Assembly (NCBI GenBank): GCA_051650265.1
Contig: JBOFIR010000175.1
Coordinates: forward strand, 1-56,571
Direction: 5' to 3'
Origin: JBOFEH01 sp051650265
GTDB lineage: Bacteria; Bacillota; Clostridia; Lachnospirales; Cellulosilyticaceae
DNA: 56,571 nt
Within the stretch, counting starts at the first letter, position 1, and each line of letters starts with the position of its first letter. Shown here one piece after another: positions 15,174-23,673 of the stretch. The position numbers were made by a program, and so were the translations under genes. The notes beneath the pieces are model-generated. The model worked only from the letters and a program-made list of their open reading frames with translations. It was not told the origin of the DNA and did not search any database.

Positions 15174-15386
15174 ATGGCAAAACAAATCACAAAAGATATG
15201 GTTATTGGCGATATCCTACAAGTAGACAGAGGTCTTATTCCAATTCTTATGAAATCTGGAATGCACTGTTTAGGATGTCCTTCAGCACAAATGGAATCTT
15301 TAGAAGATGCATGTGCAGTTCATGGCACAGATGCTGATGCATTAGTTGCAGAAATGAACACTTATTTAGCAAAAGTAGCTGAATAA
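15174..15386 (+). CDS. DUF1858 domain protein
   Basis: A 70-residue protein starting MAKQITKDMVIGDILQVD. The DUF1858 fold, also found at the N-terminus of ScdA-type iron-sulphur repair proteins, spans nearly all of it. The family cysteine motif is GMHCLGCPSAQMESLEDAC. The three cysteines suggest redox or metal/persulphide chemistry; function is unproven. AAAGGAGAT (15160-15168) selects this ATG over the one at 15144. It has its own strong promoter and terminator and lies next to a thioredoxin-reductase-like gene. Confidence 0.85.
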   Translation: MAKQITKDMVIGDILQVDRGLIPILMKSGMHCLGCPSAQMESLEDACAVHGTDADALVAEMNTYLAKVAE

Positions 15387-15393
15387 TACAAAG

Positions 15394-15417
15394 ACGAGCC
15401 CTATGGGCTCGTTTTTT
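15394..15417 (+). terminator. Terminator of the DUF1858 gene
   Basis: ACGAGCCC / GGGCTCGT stem with a TAT loop, followed by six T. Confidence 0.92.
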
Positions 15418-15434
15418 ATTGTCTTGAAGTGGGC

Positions 15435-15463
15435 TTGAAAGGAAGAGATATTAGGCGTTAAAA
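15435..15463 (+). promoter_or_regulatory. Possible promoter of the thioredoxin-reductase-like gene
   Basis: TTGAAA (15435-15440), 17 bp, TTAAAA (15458-15463). Good -35, weak -10. Confidence 0.4.
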
Positions 15464-15498
15464 TGACATATAGATAAATAGAGTAAAGGAGGGATATG

Positions 15499-16416
15499 AT
15501 GAATAGAGAGCAAAAAGATATTGTCATTGTTGGTGCAGGCCCAGCAGGATTAAGTGCAGGAGTTTATGCAGGGCGTGCAAGACTAGACGCAGTTATCCTT
15601 GAAAAGGGGTTTGAGGGGGGACAGATGCTCACTACAGAAGAGGTGGATAATTATTTAGGAGTATTAGAAATTACTGGGCCACAACTTTCTATGAATATGT
15701 ATGAGCATGCCAAAAAGTTTGGAGTCAAACCGCGTTTGGAAGAAGTAATAGAGCTAAGATTAGAGTCGGAAATAAAAGAGATCATTACGCAGAATACAAT
15801 CTATGAAGCCAAAACAGTTATATTGGCTATGGGAGCAACACCTAAGAAACTTGGAGCGGACAATGAAGAGAACTATCGTGGGAGAGGGGTATCTTACTGT
15901 GCGATTTGTGATGGTGGTTTTTTTATAGGAAAGACAGTAGTGGTTGTAGGTGGTGGAGATAAAGCTGTAGAAGATGCACTTTATCTAGAACGTATGGCGC
16001 AGAAAGTATATCTTGTACATCGTAAGGGAGAACTTAGGGCATCTAAGGTTTTACAAGAACAGCTCTTTAAGTCTCCTGTTGAAATTTTATGGAACAAAGA
16101 GATCCTATCAATTCAAGGGGAGCAAGTGGTAACAGAAGTTATCTTACGCGATACGATCAACGGAAAGAATGAAATACTGGAGGTAGATGGTATATTTGTA
16201 GCAGTAGGAAGCAAACCAACAACAGATATGGTGAAAGGAATTTTGCCAATGGATGGTGGGGGGTATATTGTAGCGGGTGAAGATTGCGTGACGACAATAC
16301 CCGGGGTGTTTGTAGCTGGAGATCTACGTGTTAAACCACTAAGACAGATTTTGACGGCAGTAGCAGATGGGGCAGTATGTATCTATGAGGCAGAAAAGTA
16401 TTTATTAGAGCAATAA
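15499..16416 (+). CDS. trxB: Thioredoxin reductase-like FAD/NAD(P) oxidoreductase
   Basis: A 305-residue low-molecular-weight flavoprotein reductase. FAD motif VGAGPAGLSAGVYAGRA is near the N-terminus; the redox disulphide is C-x2-C in YCAICDGGFF; the nucleotide motif VVGGGDKAVEDALYLE follows; and FVAGDLRVKPLRQILTAVADG binds FAD. The layout is that of TrxB. No thioredoxin gene is adjacent, so the partner may be another dithiol protein or a ferredoxin. The RBS AAAGGAGGG ends 2 nt before the ATG at 15496 and 5 nt before the one at 15499, so the second is preferred. Confidence 0.88.
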   Translation: MNREQKDIVIVGAGPAGLSAGVYAGRARLDAVILEKGFEGGQMLTTEEVDNYLGVLEITGPQLSMNMYEHAKKFGVKPRLEEVIELRLESEIKEIITQNTIYEAKTVILAMGATPKKLGADNEENYRGRGVSYCAICDGGFFIGKTVVVVGGGDKAVEDALYLERMAQKVYLVHRKGELRASKVLQEQLFKSPVEILWNKEILSIQGEQVVTEVILRDTINGKNEILEVDGIFVAVGSKPTTDMVKGILPMDGGGYIVAGEDCVTTIPGVFVAGDLRVKPLRQILTAVADGAVCIYEAEKYLLEQ

Positions 16417-16440
16417 GATAGGGACATAATAGGAGATTGC

Positions 16441-16495
16441 TATAAATTAAAAAGCTAGGCACCTTAAAGTAAAGTGTCTAGCTTTTTAATTTATA
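16441..16495. terminator. Bidirectional terminator between trxB and mecA
   Basis: A 22-bp stem (16441-16462 with 16474-16495, one G-T pair) around an 11-nt loop, with A/T runs on both sides. It includes the mecA stop codon. Confidence 0.85.
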
Positions 16496-17171
16496 GATAT
16501 TGGGAGAGTATATCTATTGCCTCTCCATCTATCATAAGTTTTCCGTGTTCTTTTAAGAAGAGCTCACTGAGTTCACTTGATTGACCGCGCTGACCAAATT
16601 CACCAAGAAGACTGACTAAGATAGAAATCTTAGTATTCTTACGCTCATTTTTGCCAAGTAGCATGAAATATTTATCAGCATACTTATAAAGCGAAGAGTC
16701 TCCAAAATAAAGCGGTTTAATATGATGTGCTACGTGACAGATATCATCGAAGTTATTGAAAACATAAAGAAGTGTATCTGATTCTTTTGCTTTAGGAGAA
16801 GATGGTTTTTCTTCAGATTTACTCAAAAGCTCTAAATCAGCTAGGCGATCAGCTACTGGATCTTTAAACGTACGATGCGTAGGTCTTTCGCCAATTGTAT
16901 CGAGCTTTTCATCTATTTGAGAAGGATCTTCTACCTTAGTAACGACAATCATAATACTGTCTGTAGAAAGGGGAACTGCTTCGATCATAAGTGGCACATT
17001 CTCTGTCTCAAAGCCAAAGTCTTCGTAGGCCTTATGCATCATGTCCTTAAATAAAGCTTGTGCTTTAGACGAACCATATGCTAGTTCACCAATCTTAATA
17101 TCTCTAGTTTTTAGGTCAGCGTGATTTAAAGTGACGCGAATTTGAGTATCACTAACTTTTTCGATTTTCAT
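16491..17171 (-). CDS. mecA: Adaptor protein MecA
   Basis: MecA delivers substrates to the ClpC ATPase for degradation by ClpP; in B. subtilis it targets ComK. The 226 residues start MKIEKVSDTQIRVTLNHADL, the typical N-terminal substrate-binding domain, followed by an acidic/Ser-rich linker (about 110-145) and a C-terminal ClpC-binding domain with FNNFDDICHVAHHI and KYFMLL. The longer frame from 17198 is rejected; AAAGGATG precedes the ATG at 17171. It is monocistronic. Confidence 0.92.
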   Translation of the reverse strand: MKIEKVSDTQIRVTLNHADLKTRDIKIGELAYGSSKAQALFKDMMHKAYEDFGFETENVPLMIEAVPLSTDSIMIVVTKVEDPSQIDEKLDTIGERPTHRTFKDPVADRLADLELLSKSEEKPSSPKAKESDTLLYVFNNFDDICHVAHHIKPLYFGDSSLYKYADKYFMLLGKNERKNTKISILVSLLGEFGQRGQSSELSELFLKEHGKLMIDGEAIDILSQYL

Positions 17172-17324
17172 ATAACTCACATCCTTTCTCATAGTCACAC
17201 TTTATATCAATACACACGTGTCGAATATATAAGATAGTATAAAGTACACCTATATAAAAGTAAAGAGGATAAATTTTTCAGAAACACCTCACAAAAAATG
17301 TACAAAAAAAGGAATTCCTAGAGT

Positions 17325-17349
17325 ATTATTCGGATTATTATGCTATACT
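17325..17349 (+). promoter_or_regulatory. purA extended -10 promoter with candidate PurBox
   Basis: TGCTATACT (17341-17349) is an extended -10. Just upstream, 17325-17337 matches 11 of 13 positions of the reverse PurBox (AWWGTTCGGWWWT), the site bound by PurR of Gram-positive bacteria. PurR is encoded at 26479-27294. From 17172 to 17324 nothing else is evident. Confidence 0.5.
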
Positions 17350-17407
17350 ATTACAGGAAAAAGACTTAGCAAAGAAAATTGTAGCATAAGGAAAGGAATT
17401 AAACAGT

Positions 17408-18688
17408 ATGCCAAGTAAAGTAGTTATAGGTGCTCAATGGGGCGATGAGGGAAAAGCAAAAATTATCGATATCTTATCTCAAAAAGCAGATGTCGTAGTA
17501 CGTTACCAAGGAGGAAACAATGCTGGTCACACAGTTATTGTTAACGATGAAGTTTACAAATTTCATTTAATTCCATCTGGAATTCTTTACCCAAACAAAC
17601 TTTGTGTTGTTGGTAATGGTGTTGTTATCGATCCAGAAGGTATGCTTCAAGAATTAGATGGTTTAGTTGCTAAAGGTGTAGATATCAGTAATCTTAGAAT
17701 TAGTGAAAGAGCTCATCTTGTTATGCCATACCATAAGGCACTTGATAAAGCAAAAGAGATGCTCTCTGCAAAAGAAGGCAAAGATATCGGGACAACAATG
17801 AAGGGGATCGGACCATGTTACATGGACAAAGCTGAGCGTACAGGTCTTCGCGTATGTGATCTTTACCATCCAGAAGTATTTAAAAATAAACTTGAGGCAA
17901 ACATCAAGATCAAAAATGCCTTACTAAAATATGTATATGAGCAAGACATCACATTTAATGTAGATGAAATTATGGAAAATTATATGGCTTATGCAGAAAG
18001 ATTAAAATCTTTCGTAGCAGATACAACTGTTATCACATATGAAGCGATTAAAGAAGGAAAAGAAGTACTCTTTGAAGGCGCTCAAGGAACATTACTTGAT
18101 CTTGATTTAGGTACTTATCCATATGTTACATCTTCACATCCAGTTACAGCAGGTGCATGTATTGGATCAGGCGTTGGTCCAACATTGATCAATGACTGTA
18201 TTGGGGTTATGAAAGGTTATGTAACACGCGTAGGAAAAGGACCATTCCCAACAGAACTTCATGATGAGACAGGTGATCACATCAGAAATGCAGGTCATGA
18301 GTTTGGAACAACAACAGGAAGACCAAGACGTTGTGGTTGGTTTGATGCTGTAATTGGGCAATTCGCAGTAAGAACAAGTGGTTTAACACAAATTGCACTT
18401 AACAAGATCGATGTACTTAAAGATTTAGATGTTGTTAAAATCTGTGTTGCTTACAAAAAAGATGGCGAAATCGTAAAATACTTCCCTGCTAGCTTAGAAG
18501 ATTTAGAAAAATGTGAGCCAGTATACGAAGAATTAGAAGGTTGGGGAGAGTTATCTCATCTTAGAACATATGAAGAACTTCCACAAAGTGTAAAAACTTA
18601 CATCAAACGTATTGAAGAACTTTGTGAATGTAAAGTAACAATGGTTGGTGTAGGTCCAAATAGAGATCAAAACATCGTTGTAGAATAA
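17408..18688 (+). CDS. purA: Adenylosuccinate synthetase
   Basis: Joins IMP and aspartate using GTP, the first committed step to AMP. The 426 residues have the N-terminal WGDEGKAKIIDIL loop (here K in the usual GKGK position), NNAGHT, GIGPCYMDK and the C-terminal GTP-binding region FPASLEDLEKCEP. Length is standard. RBS AAAGGAA lies about 10 nt before the ATG. It is monocistronic, as in B. subtilis, with a probable PurR site upstream. Confidence 0.97.
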   Translation: MPSKVVIGAQWGDEGKAKIIDILSQKADVVVRYQGGNNAGHTVIVNDEVYKFHLIPSGILYPNKLCVVGNGVVIDPEGMLQELDGLVAKGVDISNLRISERAHLVMPYHKALDKAKEMLSAKEGKDIGTTMKGIGPCYMDKAERTGLRVCDLYHPEVFKNKLEANIKIKNALLKYVYEQDITFNVDEIMENYMAYAERLKSFVADTTVITYEAIKEGKEVLFEGAQGTLLDLDLGTYPYVTSSHPVTAGACIGSGVGPTLINDCIGVMKGYVTRVGKGPFPTELHDETGDHIRNAGHEFGTTTGRPRRCGWFDAVIGQFAVRTSGLTQIALNKIDVLKDLDVVKICVAYKKDGEIVKYFPASLEDLEKCEPVYEELEGWGELSHLRTYEELPQSVKTYIKRIEELCECKVTMVGVGPNRDQNIVVE

Positions 18689-18700
18689 TAACAATAGATA

Positions 18701-18740
18701 AAAAAGGGGAACTCTCAAAAAATGAGCGTTCCCCTTTTTT
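18701..18740 (+). terminator. purA terminator
   Basis: AAAAAGGGGAAC ... GTTCCCCTTTTTT with an inner CTCA/TGAG extension and one mismatch, ending in a T run. Confidence 0.9.
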
Positions 18741-18811
18741 CGTGGGTAGACGACAGTAATGTATGAGAACAAATAGTATTGTGGTATACTTAAGGAAAAG
18801 GAGGTATGTAA

Positions 18812-20488
18812 ATGATAAAAAAAATATTGGCAGTTTTTGCAGTAGTTTTGCTTATAGGAATAGGTGCAATTGCTGTTATGATGTATATGCCAAGTTCGGA
18901 AAAAGTGGATCCTCTTACATATTTTAATGAGTTCAAAGAGGGCCAAGAAAATATGGTTATTGAAGATCAACGCGTAGCGCTGGAGAAGCCTGTTATCATC
19001 CAAGATGGTATACTTTATGTATCCCAAGAAGTTGCACGTGAATATATTGATAAGACGATTTTTTATGATGCCGGTGAAGGTATTATGACTATTACAACAC
19101 CTCAAGATGTGATTAGGTTGTATCGTAATGGAACAATGATGAAAGTGAATGGAGAGGAAATGCAGATCAAGCATCCTATTCTTGAAGTAGAGGGTAGAGG
19201 CTATCTACCAGAGAGCTTCTTAGAGGAGCGCTATGATTTTAGTATAGAGACAGGAAAAGATGGTAGATTACACCTCGCTTCCACTACAAATACACCCAAG
19301 GAACTTGCACAGGTAAAGACAGGCAAGTCAGAACTACGCACGCATCCAGATCGTAAAGCATTGATTACAGAAGCAGTCAAAAAAGGTACAGCACTGACTG
19401 TCTATCGTATAGAAAACGGGTATGCGCGTGTAAGAAGTGAAAATGGGGTAGTGGGGTATATCCCAGAGAAGGATATCAAGGTTATAGGAAAAACTGAGGT
19501 GACCAGTCGTTATGAAGTAAAGCCATTACAACCTGCAACAAAATTGTTGGATGGTAAGGTAAGGCTTGTATGGGATCAGATGACAGTAAGAACGACAGGT
19601 GACTGGAATAGTAAGAAGTACACACGTATCAAAGGTGCCAATGTGATCTCTCCTACTTGGTTTGAGTTTGCAGATAGTGAGGGGAACCTTATTGATAGGG
19701 GATCAAAAGCTTATGTTGAAAGTGCTCATGCAAGAGGGCTTCAAGTATGGCCACTTATGAGTCACAACTTCATAGAGACGGGGTTAACAAGAGAGATTCT
19801 TACTAATACAAATAGTAGACAACATGTAATCAACCAGCTTCTTGAGGCAGCTGATGTATATGGATTTGATGGGATCAATATTGATATTGAGAATGTTCAA
19901 GATGATTTTGGTGAAGATTGGGTACAGTTTATGAGAGAACTTGCACCTCAAATGAAACAAAAGGACCTCACTATAACAGTAGATGTCTACATGCCATCAG
20001 CATGGTCTGGACACTATCAAAGAGAAGAAGTTGCAGAAGTTGTAGATTACTTTATTGTAATGGCATATGATCAGCATTGGGGTGGTTCAAAAGTGGCAGG
20101 ACCTGTATCAGGGCTTGATTGGGTAGAGGAAGGATTAGCACTCAATCTTCAAGAAGTACCTAAACATAAGCTTGTATTAGGTATCCCATTCTTTACACGC
20201 ATATGGGAAGAGAGTACGGAAGGTGTGTCTTCTAAAGCTTATGGTATTGAAGGAGCACGTAGTGCGGTTAAACAATGGGGTGTGCCAATTACTTTAGATG
20301 AAGCAACAGGACTCAATTACGCAGAATACACCAAAAACAATAAGTATTATCGTGTATGGTTAGAAGATGAGCAATCATTGCAAAAGCGTATGGATTTGAT
20401 TAATCAGTATGAACTTGCAGGGTATGGTGGTTGGAAACTGGGGCTAGAAAGTGATGGTACCTGGGAAATCCTAAGAACCATAAAGTAG
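18812..20488 (+). CDS. Exported GH18 glycosidase with stalk and SH3 domains
   Basis: 558 residues: an N-terminal signal anchor (about 4-25), a copper-amine-oxidase-N-like stalk region (60-155), a bacterial SH3 domain (165-225), and a GH18 TIM barrel (250-555). The catalytic motif is D353-G-I-N-I-D-I-E360, with E360 as the acid; N at the third position is usual in spore-type members (YaaH/SleL/YdhD). It should cut N-acetylglucosaminyl bonds in peptidoglycan or a similar polymer outside the cell. AAGGAGG lies 8 nt before the ATG. The next gene is a CwlD-type amidase, which points to spore cortex or wall work. Confidence 0.88.
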   Translation: MIKKILAVFAVVLLIGIGAIAVMMYMPSSEKVDPLTYFNEFKEGQENMVIEDQRVALEKPVIIQDGILYVSQEVAREYIDKTIFYDAGEGIMTITTPQDVIRLYRNGTMMKVNGEEMQIKHPILEVEGRGYLPESFLEERYDFSIETGKDGRLHLASTTNTPKELAQVKTGKSELRTHPDRKALITEAVKKGTALTVYRIENGYARVRSENGVVGYIPEKDIKVIGKTEVTSRYEVKPLQPATKLLDGKVRLVWDQMTVRTTGDWNSKKYTRIKGANVISPTWFEFADSEGNLIDRGSKAYVESAHARGLQVWPLMSHNFIETGLTREILTNTNSRQHVINQLLEAADVYGFDGINIDIENVQDDFGEDWVQFMRELAPQMKQKDLTITVDVYMPSAWSGHYQREEVAEVVDYFIVMAYDQHWGGSKVAGPVSGLDWVEEGLALNLQEVPKHKLVLGIPFFTRIWEESTEGVSSKAYGIEGARSAVKQWGVPITLDEATGLNYAEYTKNNKYYRVWLEDEQSLQKRMDLINQYELAGYGGWKLGLESDGTWEILRTIK

Positions 20489-20496
20489 TGAAAGTA

Positions 20497-20526
20497 GTTA
20501 TTTTTTTCACCCGAACCTAATACAAT
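20497..20526 (+). promoter_or_regulatory. Candidate sigma-E-like promoter before the amidase gene
   Basis: AATACAAT (20519-20526) resembles the sigma-E -10 (CATACAAT), and GTTATTT (20497-20503) lies 15 bp upstream where a sigma-E -35 would be. No sigma-A promoter or terminator is visible in this 79-bp gap. The match is loose. Confidence 0.3.
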
Positions 20527-20567
20527 AAAATGAGGACAAAAAGTATGAGGTCAAAGAGGGTGAAATA

Positions 20568-21266
20568 TTGAGACCAAATAATCGAATTATGGGAATGATT
20601 GTAGGATTGGTAAGTTTGGTAGCTTTATGTGGGTATCTAAAATTTGCCAATACGTCAGTTCAGACTTTTGGCTTATCAGCAGCATCTAAGGTGGTTGCGA
20701 TTGATGCAGGTCATGGTGGGTTTGATCCGGGCAAAGTAGGTGCAACAGGAACACATGAAAAAGATATCAATCTAAAGATCGCTATGAAGCTCAAAGGATA
20801 TCTTGAACAGGCTGGTGCGACAGTAGTTATGACAAGGAGTTCTGATGAAGCATTAGGCGGAGTTGGTGGCAAATCAACGAAGAATGATGATATGCGTTAT
20901 CGGAAGGAAACAATCAATCAGAGTGGGGCAGATATTATGGTGAGTATTCATCAGAATGCTTTTACACAGCCCAAAGTGAGGGGAGCTCAAGTATTCTATT
21001 ATGAGAATGCAGAGGCGTCAAAGTTGCTCGCTCAAAGTGTACAGGCTAATATCAAAAGTGAAGCAGACCCTAATAATACACGGTCAATCAAGAGCACTAC
21101 TAGTTATTATGTGCTAAAGGTCAGTACAATGCCTGCGATTATTGTAGAGTGTGGTTTCTTAACGAATCCAGAGGAAGAACGATTATTAAAAACAGATGAG
21201 TACCAAGAGCAGGTGGCTTGGGCGATTTACAAGGGAATAGTAGAGTATTTTGAAAAGGTAAAATAA
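20568..21266 (+). CDS. cwlD: N-acetylmuramoyl-L-alanine amidase, CwlD-type
   Basis: An Amidase_3 zinc hydrolase of 232 residues with one N-terminal membrane anchor (about 8-27). Zinc/catalytic landmarks are VVAIDAGHGGFDPG, the glutamate in THEKDINLKIA, VSIHQNAF and the C-terminal IIVECGFLTNPEE. Size, single domain and order match CwlD, which strips peptide from muramic acid during spore cortex maturation; a vegetative amidase remains possible. The start is TTG at 20568 behind GAGGGTG. The ATG at 20545 is out of frame and soon stops. It lies 79 bp after the GH18 gene. Confidence 0.82.
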   Translation: MRPNNRIMGMIVGLVSLVALCGYLKFANTSVQTFGLSAASKVVAIDAGHGGFDPGKVGATGTHEKDINLKIAMKLKGYLEQAGATVVMTRSSDEALGGVGGKSTKNDDMRYRKETINQSGADIMVSIHQNAFTQPKVRGAQVFYYENAEASKLLAQSVQANIKSEADPNNTRSIKSTTSYYVLKVSTMPAIIVECGFLTNPEEERLLKTDEYQEQVAWAIYKGIVEYFEKVK

Positions 21267-21300
21267 AAGTGTGAAAGCTACGGCTTTCACACTTTTTCTT
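21267..21300. terminator. Bidirectional terminator between cwlD and mocR
   Basis: AAAGTGTGAAAGC / GCTTTCACACTTT with a TACG loop, followed by T-rich sequence. It ends at the mocR stop. Confidence 0.9.
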
Positions 21301-22625
21301 TAGCTGGCAAACAATTTAAGTACTTCTAATAAGTGCTCTAATCCCTCTGAATCAAGACTTGAAATGGATATTCTAAAATAAGGGCTATTGTGTCTATGAG
21401 TAAAGACTTCACCAGGGGCTAAGATGATTTGATAGTCAACAAAGAGTTGAACAGCTTCTATTGAAGAAAACTTAAGCGGCTTTACCCAAAAGAAGAGACC
21501 GTCCTCATGGCCTTCAAAGGATAGAGCAAGTTCACACCTCTTGAGTTGCTGAGTAATGAGTTGATAGCGTTCGTGACATTGATTGATGAGTTCTGCACGA
21601 ATGGATGAGAAGTACTCAGATTCTAAGTAGTGTTCTAAAAAACATTCATTGAGAGTACATTCAAGTGTATCGGGGATCTTCTTGGTCCAAGATGCAGGGA
21701 GTGCAACAAAACTATAGTGAAGATAGGGTAAATAAAGTTTTGAAAAATGGTGAATATAGATGACTCGCTGTTCATAAGAAAGGCTATGAAGCGGTTCAAG
21801 GAATTCATGATAAGCAAAATCACTAAGTGATCCATCTTCTAATATGTAACAATCATACTGCTCACATAAGTCGAGCAATGCTTTTTTATTATCTAGTGAG
21901 TAGGTGATGCCTGTTGGGTTTTGGATATAAGAGCTACACCATATGTAAGAAATTGTACCGGTCTTTAAATATTTTTCTAAAATTTGTAAATCCATTCCTT
22001 CAGCTGTTAGGGGAATTTCATAAATTTTATAACCAAGAGATTGAATAAATGAGGTATAGGTAAGATCATGATATTCTTCTACACAAATACAGGACTTATT
22101 AGAGCACTTGAGTAGATCAAGAATCAAGGTGTTCATGTCTTTGATAACTCTCACTTGTGGAGGAGTAGTCATGATTCCTACAGATTTAAGGTAGGTGACA
22201 ATAGCTTGTTTTAGGAGAAGTTTATTCCGAAACAAGGGATCTACAAAACAATTCCAGCCGTCTTGATCTAGCATTTGTGCTAAAAGTTGTTTGCAAAAAT
22301 CAATAGGCATGATTTCTTTGCCGAGCGAGAGTGCACTGCATGAAATGGGTGTTTGCACCACTGGTTCACAAACAGTGGGTAAAAGAGGTGCAACATAGGT
22401 ACCACTACCCATATGACCGATGACCAGGCCCTCTTGTTCGAGCATTTTGTAAGCACTCACGACGGTGTCACGATTAATTTGAAGCATACGAGAAAGTTTT
22501 CTAATAGTAGGGAGTTTAGTTTGACTAGGAAGTTGCCCCGTACGAATAAGATCAGCTAATTCATGAGCAAGCTGTATATATAAAGGGGTAGGGTCTGATT
22601 TTGAAAGCTTAATTGTACAAAACAT
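21300..22625 (-). CDS. MocR/PdxR-type GntR regulator with aminotransferase domain
   Basis: 441 residues. The first 75 are a GntR winged helix (PLYIQLAHELADLIRTGQLP, then INRDTVVSAYKMLEQEGLV and GSGTYVAP). The remainder is a class I aminotransferase fold that binds PLP as a sensor; the likely Schiff-base lysine is in YIHHFSKLYLPYLHYSF. MocR proteins control genes for vitamin B6, GABA or amino-acid use. No such target lies next to it, so its regulon is not evident. Its ribosome binding site is buried in a hairpin, see 22628-22672. The gene follows dnaI on the same strand. Confidence 0.9.
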   Translation of the reverse strand: MFCTIKLSKSDPTPLYIQLAHELADLIRTGQLPSQTKLPTIRKLSRMLQINRDTVVSAYKMLEQEGLVIGHMGSGTYVAPLLPTVCEPVVQTPISCSALSLGKEIMPIDFCKQLLAQMLDQDGWNCFVDPLFRNKLLLKQAIVTYLKSVGIMTTPPQVRVIKDMNTLILDLLKCSNKSCICVEEYHDLTYTSFIQSLGYKIYEIPLTAEGMDLQILEKYLKTGTISYIWCSSYIQNPTGITYSLDNKKALLDLCEQYDCYILEDGSLSDFAYHEFLEPLHSLSYEQRVIYIHHFSKLYLPYLHYSFVALPASWTKKIPDTLECTLNECFLEHYLESEYFSSIRAELINQCHERYQLITQQLKRCELALSFEGHEDGLFFWVKPLKFSSIEAVQLFVDYQIILAPGEVFTHRHNSPYFRISISSLDSEGLEHLLEVLKLFAS

Positions 22626-22627
22626 AA

Positions 22628-22672
22628 GAGACCTCCTTTAGGGTATATACAAAGTATATTAAAGGAAGTCTC
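22628..22672 (-). promoter_or_regulatory. Hairpin sequestering the mocR ribosome binding site
   Basis: On the minus strand GAGACTTCCTTTA pairs with TAAAGGAGGTCTC in an unbroken 13-bp stem (one U-G pair), topped by ATATAC/GTATAT. The mocR Shine-Dalgarno AAAGGAGG is wholly inside the stem. The U-G pair is a C-A mismatch on the plus strand, so the structure is intact only in mocR-sense RNA. No T run follows. The inner TATAC-AAA-GTATA palindrome could also be an operator for MocR itself. Confidence 0.6.
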
Positions 22673-22680
22673 AAAATATC

Positions 22681-23673
22681 TTATTCTCTCTTATATTTTT
22701 TTACAAGCCTAATATCTTCGCCAAAAACAGGCAGCAAAATATAGTTACCATGGATCCTAGATATGATACGCTCCGAATAGAGTGTTTGCCAATCTTTGAG
22801 TGGTAAATTGGTTGAAATAATAGTAGCTTTTTGGTTGAGAAAACGGGTATTAAGTGTATTAAAAAGATCAGGACCTGTAAAGGTATTGGCGGATTCTGTA
22901 CCAAAATCATCGATGATGAGAAGATCCGCGGTAAAGAGCACATCTAAAATATTCTTTGCTTCTTCAGGCATGTCCTCTCGATGGAAGCGTGATTCAGAGA
23001 AGAGTCTAAATAGATCTTGTGCACTGAGATACAGTACGCTATAACCTTGATCAAGAAGTTCTTTGGCGATACAGTTACACAAAAAAGTTTTGCCAAGTCC
23101 TGTAGGGCCGTGGAAAAGCAAGTTTGGTTTTTCATGGTTAAAGTTCTCTACATAACGTATACAAAAATCGTAAAGTTTCTCCATATTGCGCCGAGGTGAA
23201 GTTTTGGAGTTCCCAAAAAGTTCGCTGCTATAGTAGTCAAATCTAAATGTACTAAAGTTCTCGAGAGACAGCACGTGTTTGAGATTTGACTGATTGTAGG
23301 ATAGGTTGATCAATGCTTTATTAAAACATTTACAACGTTTGGTACCTACAAAACCTGTGTCTTTACAGATGGAGCAGTCATAATGCAGGTCCAAATAGTC
23401 AGCAGGAAAACCATGTTCAACCAGTTTCATCTTCTTAAGTTGTTGAAGTTCAGTAGAGCGTTTTTCGAAATCATCCACAGAGGTAGGAGAAGTGCCAAGC
23501 ATACTTCGGACTAAGCTGACACCGACTTTGCTGAGTGAATGATCGATTTTTTGGATATCTGGTATTTTTTCATAGATTTCTTGTTGGCGCTGACGATGAA
23601 GAGCTGTTGCTTTCATACGCTTTGTATCAAAATCTTTCATCACCATTTTGTATTGGATTTCTTTTGTTGTCAT
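22681..23673 (-). CDS. dnaI: Primosomal helicase loader DnaI/DnaC-like AAA+ ATPase
   Basis: Loads the replicative helicase onto DNA. The 330-residue protein has an N-terminal helical region, a zinc-binding cluster CSICKDTGFVGTKRCKCF near residues 95-115, and an AAA+ domain with Walker A FHGPTGLGKTFL and Walker B LLIIDDFGTES. The zinc cluster and ATPase match the DnaI/IstB-like family, and its place after a DnaD gene supports a replication role rather than a transposon helper. It overlaps the upstream dnaD gene by 4 bp (ATGA), so the two are translationally coupled. Confidence 0.92.
   Translation of the reverse strand: MTTKEIQYKMVMKDFDTKRMKATALHRQRQQEIYEKIPDIQKIDHSLSKVGVSLVRSMLGTSPTSVDDFEKRSTELQQLKKMKLVEHGFPADYLDLHYDCSICKDTGFVGTKRCKCFNKALINLSYNQSNLKHVLSLENFSTFRFDYYSSELFGNSKTSPRRNMEKLYDFCIRYVENFNHEKPNLLFHGPTGLGKTFLCNCIAKELLDQGYSVLYLSAQDLFRLFSESRFHREDMPEEAKNILDVLFTADLLIIDDFGTESANTFTGPDLFNTLNTRFLNQKATIISTNLPLKDWQTLYSERIISRIHGNYILLPVFGEDIRLVKKYKRE

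Noticed and set aside
18551..19174. 207-codon minus-strand ORF over the purA end and the GH18 start
   Set aside because: Shadow of two clear genes; its translation is rich in His, Cys, Tyr and Asn as expected for antisense frames in AT-rich DNA.
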